Of a stretch of DNA of 64,000 nt, positions 23,273 through 31,681 are shown piece by piece. Below the pieces are notes generated by a model, which did no database searches, had not been told where the DNA came from, and saw nothing but the letters and a program-made list of their open reading frames with translations. The first letter of the stretch is position 1. Every line of letters begins with the position of its first letter. The DNA is from Bacteroidaceae bacterium (GTDB taxonomy: Bacteria > Bacteroidota > Bacteroidia > Bacteroidales > Bacteroidaceae). The position numbers were made by a program, and so were the translations under genes. The stretch spans positions 1 through 64,000 of the forward strand of contig JAFTVE010000045.1 in the NCBI GenBank assembly GCA_017465905.1, written 5' to 3'.

Positions 23273-23893
23273 CTATTGTTCTTCTCCCTTGAGTGTGGGT
23301 AGGCTGATGTGGAACTTTACGGCGAGGATGCGGGTGAGGAATACGCTGATGCCGCAGACAATCTGTGTGATGATATTGTCTGCACCTATCCATCCGCATA
23401 CGGCATAGGCGAAGCCTCCCATCACGCAGGCCATGGCGTAGATGTCCTTACGGAAAATTAGCGGTATCTCATTGATGAATACGTCGCGCAGCACACCGCC
23501 TGCAGCACCGGTCATCGTACCCATGATGGTAGCTACCCAGAGTGGGAAGCCTGCATCGAGGGTCTTCTGTATACCTACTACGGCGAATAGAGCAAGGCCG
23601 ATGGCGTCGAAAAGGAAGAAGGTGTTGTTCATGTGCACCAGATACTTACTGAATGCCATTACCCATAAAAGGGCTAAAGCGGTGATGACAAGATAGATGG
23701 GATTGTTCATCCAGAAGGGAGTGACATCAAGCAGGAGGTCACGGATGGTACCACCGCCAATGGCGGTGACAAGGCCAACAACAAAAGCTCCGAAGAGGTC
23801 GAACTGCTTGGCTGAAGCCAAACGTATACCACTGATGGCGAAAGCGAAGGTGCCTACAAATTCAAGGATGTCGACGAAAGTGATGTTCATCAT
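23273..23893 (-). CDS. TRIC/UPF0126 family inner-membrane channel protein
   Basis: A 206-residue membrane protein with about seven hydrophobic segments and the duplicated UPF0126 signature: first half AIGGGTIRDLLLD (about 43-55), second half GAAGGVLRDVFINEIP (about 129-144). Prokaryotic homologues are trimeric cation channels, and some members of the family (YicG-like) have been proposed to move glycine. It is encoded 38 bases after mutS2 on the same strand and immediately upstream of the gcv promoter, so it is probably transcribed with mutS2. The adjacency to glycine cleavage genes is suggestive, but no glycine riboswitch is seen. Confidence 0.9.
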   Translation of the reverse strand: MMNITFVDILEFVGTFAFAISGIRLASAKQFDLFGAFVVGLVTAIGGGTIRDLLLDVTPFWMNNPIYLVITALALLWVMAFSKYLVHMNNTFFLFDAIGLALFAVVGIQKTLDAGFPLWVATIMGTMTGAAGGVLRDVFINEIPLIFRKDIYAMACVMGGFAYAVCGWIGADNIITQIVCGISVFLTRILAVKFHISLPTLKGEEQ

Positions 23894-23931
23894 GTTATTT
23901 GCGATTTTATAATTAACGGTTTTACTCTAAA

Positions 23932-26481
23932 CTAATGCAGCTCCACAACCGTGATACCTGCTCCGCCAAACTGTACGTGTTCGTCGCGGCAGCTTGCTAC
24001 GGCAGGATTGGCTTGTAGATACTGGCGTATGAGGGTGCGCAGGATGCCGTTGCCTGTCCCGTGTAGTATGCGTACACGGGGCATACTGAGCAGTACAGCA
24101 TCGTCTATATAATAGGTGACAGCTTGCAGGGCCTCCTCGCCACGCATGCCACGCACGTCGATGTCCTGCTTGAACTGCAGGCGGCGTTGCGAGATGTCCT
24201 CCTGTGTCTCCTTGCTCAGGTAGGTATAGGCACGTGGGCGCTCGGCTTCCTGCTGGCGTGCTGCCTCCTGTGTGGCTGGTTCCAGCTTGGAGAGCTTGGT
24301 CACGGTGCGCATCATGCCGAAGGTCACTGTGGCATTCTTTCCATTGATCTGTTCGATGGTGCCAATGGTCTGCTGGCCTTTGATGCGGACCAATGAACCT
24401 GTCTCAAATTGAAAATTGGAAATTGAAAATTGAGATTTATTACTATCCGGCGTGCTTGTTTGTTGGGTACTCGTAGCGGAGTCAACTTTCAATTTTGAAT
24501 TTTGAGTTTTCAACTTCTTTCGTTCCTGCCGTGCCCGCAGCTGCTCCATCTTGCGCTGTATGCGTGCTTCGTATTCGTCGGCTGTGTTGTCGGTCACGGT
24601 GTCGCGCCACTCGGCCAGTTCTTGGCGTGCTTGGCGTGTCTGTTCCTTCTCGGCTTGTGCCTCCTTGATGGTGCGTATGGTGTTCTCGATGCGGGCGTTC
24701 GACTCCTGCAGTAGCTGCTGCATCTCCTCCTTGGCTTCGCGGATGACACTCTTGCGACTCCTCTTCAGCTCCTCCATCTCGCCCTCGTACTGGGCGATGA
24801 GCGTCTCGAGCTGCTTCTCCTTCTGTCGTATGTTCTGGCGCTTGGTTTCCCAGTAGCGCTTGTCGCGCACGATGTCCTGCAGGTACTTGTCCGACTGTAT
24901 GTACTCGCTTCCCACAATCTCCGAGGCATCGGCAATAACCTCTTCGGGGAGTCCTATCTTGCGGGCTATCTCCACGGCAAACGAGCTGCCCGGATTGCCT
25001 ATTTGCAGCTGGTAGAGTGCTTGCATCAGGTGGCGGTCATAGAGCATGGCGCCGTTGACCACGCCTTTGTGGCTGTCGGCAAACTGCTTCAGGTTCGAGT
25101 AGTGGGTGGTGATGACACCGTAGGCACGCTTGTCGTTGAAGCGGCGCAATACCGCCTCGGCAATGGCGCCTCCGATGAGGGGCTCGGTGCCGCTGCCAAA
25201 CTCATCGATGAGGATGAGGCTGCGCCCACTCGCCTCGCGCATCATATTCTTCATGTTCAGCAGGTGACTGCTGTAGGTGCTGAGGTCGTCTTCGATGCTC
25301 TGCTCATCGCCGATGTCAATGAATATGCTGTTGAAGATACCGGCTACACTTGCCCTCTTCAAGGGAATGTGCATGCCGCACTGCAGCATGTATTGCAGTA
25401 GTCCCACGGTCTTCAGACACACCGATTTACCTCCGGCATTCGGGCCCGATATGATGAGTATGCGCTGTTCGCGGCTCAGCTTGATGTCGAGCGGCACCAC
25501 CTTCTTGTTGTGCTTGGCCAGCGTGATGCGCAGCAAGGGATGCTCGGCCTCTACCCAGTCGATGTGGGGATGGTCGTGCAGTTGCGGCTTGATGGCATCC
25601 ATGCTGATGGCGGTGAGTGCCTTGGCGCGGATAAAGTCTATTTCGGCAAGGAAGGTATATGACTCCAGGATCTCGGGAATCTGCGGGCGCACCTCATCGG
25701 TAAACTCGGTAAGGATGCGTATCACCTCGCGGCGCTCTTCACCCTCCAGCTCGCGTATGCGGTTGTTGGCCTCCACCACCTCGGCGGGTTCTATGAAAAC
25801 CGTCTTTCCGGTGGCCGACTCATCGTGTACGATACCTTTGATGCGGCGTTTCAGTGCCGGCACTACGGGGATTACCAGTCGTCCGTCGCGTACGGTAGGG
25901 TTCACGTCTTTGTCCACGATACCTTCGGCTTGTGCCGAGCGCAGTATCGAGTTGAGTGTGCGCGATATGCTGCCCGTGGTAGCTGCCAGTTCGCGGCGTA
26001 TATTGGCCAGTGCGGGCGAAGCATTGTCCTTGATTTTTCCGAACTTGTTGATGATGCCGTCGATGCGGCGGGTGAGGGTAGGGAAGGACTGCACTTCGGT
26101 TGCCAAAGCCTCCAGGTTAGGGTACTTGCTTGACTCCTCTTCTTCGTCTCTGTAGAAGAAACGTACAATCTGATTTATCGTGTCGAGCGAACGGCGAAGG
26201 TCGAAAAGTTCGCCCTCGTCCATATACATGCCCACGATGCTGGCACGATGCAGTGCCGGGCGCACGTCGAAGAAGTATTGGTTGGGGAACGAGTCCTCCT
26301 CCTGGATGATGCGTACAAACTCTTCTACCTCGTCTAGCCAGTGGCTCACCTCGTCGGCAGCGTGTGAGAAATGCATCTCCTCCACCTTATCCTTTCCCAA
26401 GGTGCTCAGGCATCGCCCACGCAGCAGGTGGCGTATCTGGTCGAAACCAATCTTCTGTTCGTAATTGCTCGGATAAATCAT
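23932..26481 (-). CDS. mutS2: MutS2 family DNA-binding ATPase/endonuclease with Smr domain
   Basis: An 849-residue protein. The start at 26481 (MIYPSNYEQKIGFDQI) is chosen because it matches the family N-terminus and lies just after a perfect promoter; the longer upstream reading crosses the promoter. Core motifs are FIEPAEVVEANNRIRELEGEE, Walker A SGPNAGGKSVCLKTVG (about 340-355), SSHLLNMKNMM, LILIDEFGSGTEP and VITTHYSNLK. A coiled-coil arm (about 520-660) leads to the C-terminal Smr nuclease domain with DVRGMRGEEAL and ILHGTGNGILR. MutS2 acts on recombination intermediates or collided ribosomes, not in mismatch repair. Residues about 655-690 carry in-frame AT-rich repeats (24413-24514), absent from typical homologues as far as I can recall. 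Confidence 0.95.
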   Translation of the reverse strand: MIYPSNYEQKIGFDQIRHLLRGRCLSTLGKDKVEEMHFSHAADEVSHWLDEVEEFVRIIQEEDSFPNQYFFDVRPALHRASIVGMYMDEGELFDLRRSLDTINQIVRFFYRDEEEESSKYPNLEALATEVQSFPTLTRRIDGIINKFGKIKDNASPALANIRRELAATTGSISRTLNSILRSAQAEGIVDKDVNPTVRDGRLVIPVVPALKRRIKGIVHDESATGKTVFIEPAEVVEANNRIRELEGEERREVIRILTEFTDEVRPQIPEILESYTFLAEIDFIRAKALTAISMDAIKPQLHDHPHIDWVEAEHPLLRITLAKHNKKVVPLDIKLSREQRILIISGPNAGGKSVCLKTVGLLQYMLQCGMHIPLKRASVAGIFNSIFIDIGDEQSIEDDLSTYSSHLLNMKNMMREASGRSLILIDEFGSGTEPLIGGAIAEAVLRRFNDKRAYGVITTHYSNLKQFADSHKGVVNGAMLYDRHLMQALYQLQIGNPGSSFAVEIARKIGLPEEVIADASEIVGSEYIQSDKYLQDIVRDKRYWETKRQNIRQKEKQLETLIAQYEGEMEELKRSRKSVIREAKEEMQQLLQESNARIENTIRTIKEAQAEKEQTRQARQELAEWRDTVTDNTADEYEARIQRKMEQLRARQERKKLKTQNSKLKVDSATSTQQTSTPDSNKSQFSISNFQFETGSLVRIKGQQTIGTIEQINGKNATVTFGMMRTVTKLSKLEPATQEAARQQEAERPRAYTYLSKETQEDISQRRLQFKQDIDVRGMRGEEALQAVTYYIDDAVLLSMPRVRILHGTGNGILRTLIRQYLQANPAVASCRDEHVQFGGAGITVVELH
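24413..24514. repeat. Inverted pair of AT-rich repeats inserted in mutS2
   Basis: CTCAAATTGAAAATTGGAAA and onward to TTGAG (24413-24434) and CAACTTTCAATTTTGAATTT and onward to CAAC (24483-24514) are built from AATTGAAA/AATTTTGA units in roughly opposite orientation, about 50 bases apart. They encode KTQNSKLKVDS and NKSQFSISNFQFETG in the hinge before the Smr domain. Confidence 0.75.
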
Positions 26482-26501
26482 CTCTGTATTCAATTGCGCT
26501 G

Positions 26502-26533
26502 CAAAATTAGTGTAAGCCGAGAGAAGTATCAAA
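26502..26533 (-). promoter_or_regulatory. Promoter of mutS2
   Basis: On the minus strand TTTG (26530-26533), a 20-base spacer and TAATTTTG (26502-26509) match the consensus fully, 21 bases before the mutS2 start. Confidence 0.75.
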
Positions 26534-26671
26534 TTTATTTGAATATTTCTCGAACGAGTCGAGCGCAAGCATTCCGAGGCGCAGCCTGATTTCTTCTTTG
26601 CACAGCAATGGTAAAACAAAAGGTTGGGTGGTATGTTATGGGAAATAGTAGAATTGTTAATGGATTGAAGT

Positions 26672-28090
26672 ATGAAGACTATCGTGCTTGCTTGCCTGAT
26701 GGGTATGCTGACGATGCAAGGGGTATGTACTCAGACACTGGCCATCAGCTATGCTGAGGCAAGGTCGCATATGCTGCAGGCCAATGAGGCGCTCAAGGCT
26801 GCCGAGGGCACTGTGGCGATGACACGCTACGAGCTGGGCAAGGTGCGTGCTTTGTGGTGGCCACATCTGCAGGCCGATGGGTTGTATGCCCATCTGTCCG
26901 AGGAGGTCGAGGTGCGCCAGCCCCTCTCGCGTTTCACTGACCCTGCAAAGTCCTACGTGCAGCAGATATTGCCGTCGGAGCAACTCATCACGGGGTTGCT
27001 CGACAGGGTGGGGGAGTATACGCTCACCTTTCCGTTGTTACCCCGAAACATTGCTTCGGTGGGGCTCACTGCCGAGTGGGTGGCTTTCAGTGGGGGCAAG
27101 CGATGGTATGCCGACAAGATTTCGCGCAGGATGGTCGATGCTGCCGAGGTCAATAGACAGCAGTTGATGGCTGCCGAGGTGGTGCTGCTCGTGGAGCGCT
27201 ACTATGGGCTTGCCTTGGCGCAGCAGACGGAGCAGGTGTGTCGTATGCGCTATGAGGGGCTGCAGCGACACTACAGCAATGCCCAGCAGATGGAGTCGGT
27301 GGGGGTGGTTGACAAGGCTACCCGATTGTTTGCCCAAGTGAATATGGATGCGGCTGCCCGCGAATGGAACCGTGCCAAGAGTGCGGTGCTGACAGCCCAG
27401 ACAGCACTGAAGCAGTTGCTGGGCATGGCCGACAGCCTGCAACTGATAGTGCCCTCGTCGCCCTTGTTTGTCAATGAGGAGCTGCCTGCGTTGTCGGCCT
27501 TCACTGCCGCTATGCATAGCAGCAACCCCACATTGAGCACTCTGCACCTGGAGGAGCTGATGGCTCACGATAAGTTGCGTATGGACTTTGGTGGCTACCT
27601 GCCCGATGTGGCGCTCTTTGGCAAGCAGACGCTCTATGCCCATGGCTTGCCCAGCAACCTGTTTCCGCGTACCATCATCGGCGTGGGCTTCACGTGGAAT
27701 CTGTTTGACGGCTTGGAGCGTGAGAGCCAGATAGCGCAGACACGCCTTGCGCGGCAGACGTTGGCGTGGACACGCGAGGATACCGAGGGGGAGCTTTCTG
27801 TTGCGGTGACCGAGTTACATGCCACCTTGCAGCGCACATACGATGAGGTGAAGGTGCTCGACAGTAGCATCGCGCTGGCAGAGGAGCTGCTGCGCATGCG
27901 GCGTATGGCCTTTGCCGAGGGTATGGCCACGTCCACCGAGGTGATTGATGCCGAGAACGCCTTGTCCGAGGTGAGCCTTGCCCGCTTGGCAGCCTACTAC
28001 GGCTACGATGTGGCGTTGGCCAACCTGCTGGCGCTGTGTGGCATGACGGATGAATTCGATGATTATATGATATATGGAAAAGAACCGTAG
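26672..28090 (+). CDS. TolC-like outer-membrane efflux protein
   Basis: A 472-residue protein with a signal peptide (ACLMGMLTMQGVCTQT) and two similar halves of long amphipathic helices with alternating beta strands (LTFPLLPRNIASVGLTAEWVAFSGGKRWY; VALFGKQTLYAHG, RTIIGVGFTWNLFDGLERESQ), the pattern of outer-membrane factors. It would form the outer-membrane channel of a tripartite exporter with the adaptor and two permeases encoded downstream. The adaptor gene starts 17 bases before this one ends, indicating one operon (26672-31450). The substrate is unknown. No promoter of the usual type was found in the 190 bases upstream. Confidence 0.88.
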   Translation: MKTIVLACLMGMLTMQGVCTQTLAISYAEARSHMLQANEALKAAEGTVAMTRYELGKVRALWWPHLQADGLYAHLSEEVEVRQPLSRFTDPAKSYVQQILPSEQLITGLLDRVGEYTLTFPLLPRNIASVGLTAEWVAFSGGKRWYADKISRRMVDAAEVNRQQLMAAEVVLLVERYYGLALAQQTEQVCRMRYEGLQRHYSNAQQMESVGVVDKATRLFAQVNMDAAAREWNRAKSAVLTAQTALKQLLGMADSLQLIVPSSPLFVNEELPALSAFTAAMHSSNPTLSTLHLEELMAHDKLRMDFGGYLPDVALFGKQTLYAHGLPSNLFPRTIIGVGFTWNLFDGLERESQIAQTRLARQTLAWTREDTEGELSVAVTELHATLQRTYDEVKVLDSSIALAEELLRMRRMAFAEGMATSTEVIDAENALSEVSLARLAAYYGYDVALANLLALCGMTDEFDDYMIYGKEP

Positions 28091-29066
28091 ATACCTCTTC
28101 ATTGCTTTCGTGGCCTTGCTTGCCGCGATGATTGTCGTTACCGTTGCCGGATTGCTGCTGACGCATAAGTCCCCCATAACGTTGCAGGGCGAGGTCGAAG
28201 CCACGGAGATACGCATCAGTGGCAAGCTGCTGGGGCGTGTCGATTCCTTTCTGGTGCGCGAGGGCGACGATGTGCGTCGGGGCGATACGCTCGTGGTCAT
28301 CAACAGCCCCATCGTGCAGGCACAGTACCGCAAGAGCGAGGCACTGCATCAGGCTACCAGGGAGGAGAACCGTAAGGTGGATGCCGGTACCCGCAGCGAG
28401 GTGGTGGCATCGGCCTATCAGCTGTGGCAAGCGACAAAGAGCCAGGCCGACCTTGCCACGAAGACCTACGAGCGTGTGCAAACGCTCTACCGCGATAGCG
28501 TGGTGGCTCGCCAGCGCTACGATGAGGCTGAGGCGGCCATGCTATCGGCCCGTGCCACCGAACGCTCGGCCTATGAGCAGTATCGCTTGGCGGCCGATGG
28601 GGCGAGGCGCGAGGACCGTGAGGCAAGCCGCAATATTGTGGAGGCTGCTGCGAGCACCGTCGATGAGGTGGCGGCACTGCTCGTGGATGGCAAGCTGACG
28701 GCTCCTGCCGACGGGCAGATTGCCAACGTATACCCCAAGCGGGGCGAGCTCGTCGCACCGGGAGCATCCATCATGAGTCTTGTGGTGCTCGACGATAGCT
28801 ACGTGGTGTTCAACGTGCGCGAGGACCTTATGCCCCATTTCCGCATGGGCAAGCGTTTTGTGGCTCGTGTGCCTGCCCTCGCTCGCGACGATGTGCCTCT
28901 CGAGGTCTATTACATCAGCCCGCTGGGCAGTTTCGCCACTTGGAAGTCGACTCAGCAGGCGGGTAGCTACGACATGCGTACGTTCGAGGTGCGCCTGCGT
29001 CCCACAACACCCGTTGAGGGGATGAGGCCGGGGATGACGGTGTTGCTTTCGCTTCATTCTTCTTAA
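28074..29066 (+). CDS. HlyD/EmrA-type periplasmic adaptor protein
   Basis: A 330-residue membrane-fusion protein. A single N-terminal membrane segment (residues about 8-30, FIAFVALLAAMIVVTVAGLLL) anchors it. The biotinyl-lipoyl-like halves are seen as ITLQGEVEATEIRISGKLLGRVDSFLVREGD (first part 35-55) and GKLTAPADGQIANVYPKRGELV. A long coiled-coil hairpin (about 95-195) lies between, followed by a beta-barrel domain (YVVFNVREDLMPHF). It links the inner-membrane permeases to the TolC-like protein. It overlaps that gene by 17 bases and lies 19 bases before the first permease. The arrangement resembles the E. coli YbhG/YhiI type, which uses an ABC-2 exporter. Confidence 0.9.
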   Translation: MEKNRRYLFIAFVALLAAMIVVTVAGLLLTHKSPITLQGEVEATEIRISGKLLGRVDSFLVREGDDVRRGDTLVVINSPIVQAQYRKSEALHQATREENRKVDAGTRSEVVASAYQLWQATKSQADLATKTYERVQTLYRDSVVARQRYDEAEAAMLSARATERSAYEQYRLAADGARREDREASRNIVEAAASTVDEVAALLVDGKLTAPADGQIANVYPKRGELVAPGASIMSLVVLDDSYVVFNVREDLMPHFRMGKRFVARVPALARDDVPLEVYYISPLGSFATWKSTQQAGSYDMRTFEVRLRPTTPVEGMRPGMTVLLSLHSS

Positions 29067-29085
29067 ATGTGATACATCTATAATT

Positions 29086-30243
29086 ATGAAAGTGCTGCTC
29101 CTCCGCGAACTGCATCGTATGACCTCGCGTCGTATATATATAGGTGCAGCAGTGGTGATCCCGCTCTTCCTGATAGGCTTTATGGCCACCATTTTCGGTT
29201 CGGGACAGATGGAGCATATCCCCGTCGGGGTGGTCGATGCCGACAATACGGCGGCTTCGCGTGAGGTGGTGCGCTCGGTGTCGGCAGTGCCCACGTTCGA
29301 TGTGTGCCGCTACTATGCCGATGATGCGTCGGCAAGGATGGCGGTGCAACGCAAGGAGATATACGGATACCTTTCTATCCCTACCGACTTCGAGGCCGAT
29401 ATGGTGCGTGGCGCTGGGGCTACGCTCAACTACTACTATCACTATGCCCTATTGGCAGTAGGGGGCGAGGTAATGAGCGCTTTCGAACAGGCTCTCCTTC
29501 CGGTGCGCATGGCTCCTATCGTGGTTGAGGCGGTCGCGCTGGGAGCTACCGAGGAGAGTATCGAGACATTCCTCTTGCCCATGACAAGCGATGACCATGC
29601 CTTGTATAACCCCTCGCTCAACTACTCCGTGTACCTCGCGTTGCCCATCTTCTACATCATGTTTCAGATACTGGTGTTGCTGGTGACGCTCTATGCCGTC
29701 GGTACCGAGCGTAAAGAGGGTACAGGTGATGCGTGGCTTGAAGCTGCCGAGGGCAATATCCTTTGTGCTGTCGTGGGTAAGCTGTTGCCCTATACGCTGC
29801 TGTTCATTGCCGAGGCGTTGTTGGCCAATGTGGTGTTTTTCCGCTTCGTGGACATCCCCTTTGCGGGTGATATGACGTTGTTTGCCCTGCTCAGCGTGCT
29901 CTTTGTCGTGGCCACCCAGAGCGTGGCTGTGCTGCTCTATACGCTCCTTCCGGCTCTCTCGTTTGTCGTCAGTATCGTCTCCATGGTGGGGTCGCTGGGC
30001 GCCACACTCTCGGGACTCACCTTTCCCCTGCTTGCCATGTCGCCCATCGTGCAGTATGCGGCTCTGCTCTTCCCCGTGCGTCACTTCACGGTAGCCATGC
30101 AGCAGATAGTCTATTTTGACGGGGGCTTCTCCTCCTGTTACCTCTCGTTGGCGGTGCTATGCCTGTATCTTCTGATAGCCCTGCTGCTGCTTCCCCGACT
30201 GAAACGAACCCTAATACGGCGTCGCTATGATACGTTGGACTGA
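29086..30243 (+). CDS. ABC-2 type export permease, first of a pair
   Basis: A 385-residue membrane protein with the ABC2_membrane_3 layout: one N-terminal membrane helix (about 18-38), a large periplasmic domain (GVVDADNTAASREVVRSVSAVP, then YGYLSIPTDFEADM) and five or six C-terminal helices (about 185-375). The periplasmic part resembles YhgE/Pip-like and YbhR/YbhS permeases. It lies in the exporter operon and overlaps the next permease gene by 17 bases. No ATP-binding protein is encoded in the operon, so the power source must come from elsewhere or the complex works differently. Confidence 0.88.
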   Translation: MKVLLLRELHRMTSRRIYIGAAVVIPLFLIGFMATIFGSGQMEHIPVGVVDADNTAASREVVRSVSAVPTFDVCRYYADDASARMAVQRKEIYGYLSIPTDFEADMVRGAGATLNYYYHYALLAVGGEVMSAFEQALLPVRMAPIVVEAVALGATEESIETFLLPMTSDDHALYNPSLNYSVYLALPIFYIMFQILVLLVTLYAVGTERKEGTGDAWLEAAEGNILCAVVGKLLPYTLLFIAEALLANVVFFRFVDIPFAGDMTLFALLSVLFVVATQSVAVLLYTLLPALSFVVSIVSMVGSLGATLSGLTFPLLAMSPIVQYAALLFPVRHFTVAMQQIVYFDGGFSSCYLSLAVLCLYLLIALLLLPRLKRTLIRRRYDTLD

Positions 30244-31450
30244 CCTTCCCCTTTGCCTCAGGGTGGCATGGCGCGAGCTGTGTGCCATCGGGCACAGCTA
30301 CTCCGTGTTGCTGGTGCTCGTGGGTGGCGTGCTCGTCTACGGACTGCTCTACAACTACATGTATGCCCCCAATGTCGTGCGCGATGTGCCCGTGGCTGTG
30401 GTCGACCATTCGCACTCCTTGCTCAGCCGCCAGTATGTGCGCTGGCTCGATGCCACGCCCGAGGCCGAGGTCGCCTGCGAATTGCCCGATATGGATGCTG
30501 CCCGGTGGCTGATGACGCAGGGCAAGGTGTTTGGCATCCTCTACCTGCCCGACGATTTCGAGACTCTCTTCTACGAAGGCCGTCCGTCGGTGTATCCCTT
30601 CTATGCCGCCACGGATGCCTTTCTCAACTACGAATCCTTGGAGAAGGCCAACCTTCTGGTGATGGAGGCCATGGACGGCGAGTACCGCACACGGCTGCTC
30701 CCCCAGCTCTCCCTGCAGGGGCTGGCTGCTGTGGCCACGCAGAGCCCCGTCGAGGTGGTGGGCACGGCGCTCTACAACCCTACCGAGGGGTATGGCACCT
30801 ATCTCATCCCATCGGTGCTCATGATCATCATTTTCCAGACACTGATGATGCTCGTGGCCATGATGGCTGGCAGTGAGTGTCGCGAGCAGCGGTTGCGTCC
30901 CTATGCTCGCTTGCATGGCAGCCGCTGGCATGTAGCCCTCGCGCTCGTGTGTGGCAAGAGCCTAACATATGGTATGCTCTATGCGGTGTTCGCTTTCTTC
31001 CTGACGGGTTTCCTCCCACTAATCTTCGACATTCCACATGCCGCTTCGGGTATTAGCTTGGTGGTGTTGATGGTGCCTTATATCCTCGGCACCTCCTTCT
31101 TGGGACTTGCCCTGTCGCGATGGTATACCGACCCCGAGGCCCCCATCCTCCTCATCGCCTTCTTCTCCATAGGGCTCATCTTCCTCTCCGGCGTGTCGTT
31201 TCCCTTGGAGCTGATGCCTTGGTATTGGCGTGCCGTCCACTATGTCGTCCCTGCCGCGCCCGCACTCCTGGCCTACGTCAAGCTGAGTGCCATGGAGGCT
31301 TCGCTCCCCGATATTCTCCCCGAGCTGGCCACCCTATGGCTGCAGGCTGGTCTCTATTTTGCTTTGGCCGTCGCCGTGTATGGCAGCAAGGTGGGGATGA
31401 TGCGAGGCGCGATTCACGTCCAATTAGATAAGGACGTTAAAAGGAGATGA
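30227..31450 (+). CDS. ABC-2 type export permease, second of a pair
   Basis: A 407-residue paralogue of the previous protein: an N-terminal helix (about 21-42, SVLLVLVGGVLVYGLLYNYM), a periplasmic domain with VPVAVVDHSHSLLSRQYVRW and IPDDFE-like YLPDDFETLFYEG, and a C-terminal bundle with SVLMIIIFQTLMMLVAMMAG and FFSIGLIFLSGVSFPLELMPW. Two different half-permeases would form a heterodimer. It ends the operon. The 230 bases after it carry only an AT-rich stretch and the terminator of the convergent galactosidase gene. Confidence 0.88.
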   Translation: MIRWTDLPLCLRVAWRELCAIGHSYSVLLVLVGGVLVYGLLYNYMYAPNVVRDVPVAVVDHSHSLLSRQYVRWLDATPEAEVACELPDMDAARWLMTQGKVFGILYLPDDFETLFYEGRPSVYPFYAATDAFLNYESLEKANLLVMEAMDGEYRTRLLPQLSLQGLAAVATQSPVEVVGTALYNPTEGYGTYLIPSVLMIIIFQTLMMLVAMMAGSECREQRLRPYARLHGSRWHVALALVCGKSLTYGMLYAVFAFFLTGFLPLIFDIPHAASGISLVVLMVPYILGTSFLGLALSRWYTDPEAPILLIAFFSIGLIFLSGVSFPLELMPWYWRAVHYVVPAAPALLAYVKLSAMEASLPDILPELATLWLQAGLYFALAVAVYGSKVGMMRGAIHVQLDKDVKRR

Positions 31451-31625
31451 ATACTCCGCTATATCCGCTACTAAGTCCTCCGCAGCACCTTCGGCGACTT
31501 CCTCTTTGTTGATGAGGTAGTGGTGAAATAGTGAAAGTCTTTGTTGAATTTTATTAGTAGTATAGTATATATTGAATCCCTCACGTATTAAATAATATAT
31601 ATTATTGTAATTATTGTAGGAAAAG

Positions 31626-31659
31626 AATAGGCGGAGTCCCACAAGGAGCTCCGCCTATT
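31626..31659 (-). terminator. Terminator of the GH35 gene
   Basis: AATAGGCGGAG (31626-31636) pairs with CTCCGCCTATT (31649-31659); on the minus strand CTTTTCC follows. It may also stop the exporter transcript. Confidence 0.75.
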
Positions 31660-31681
31660 CATTAGGGGTGAAGGATATGTG

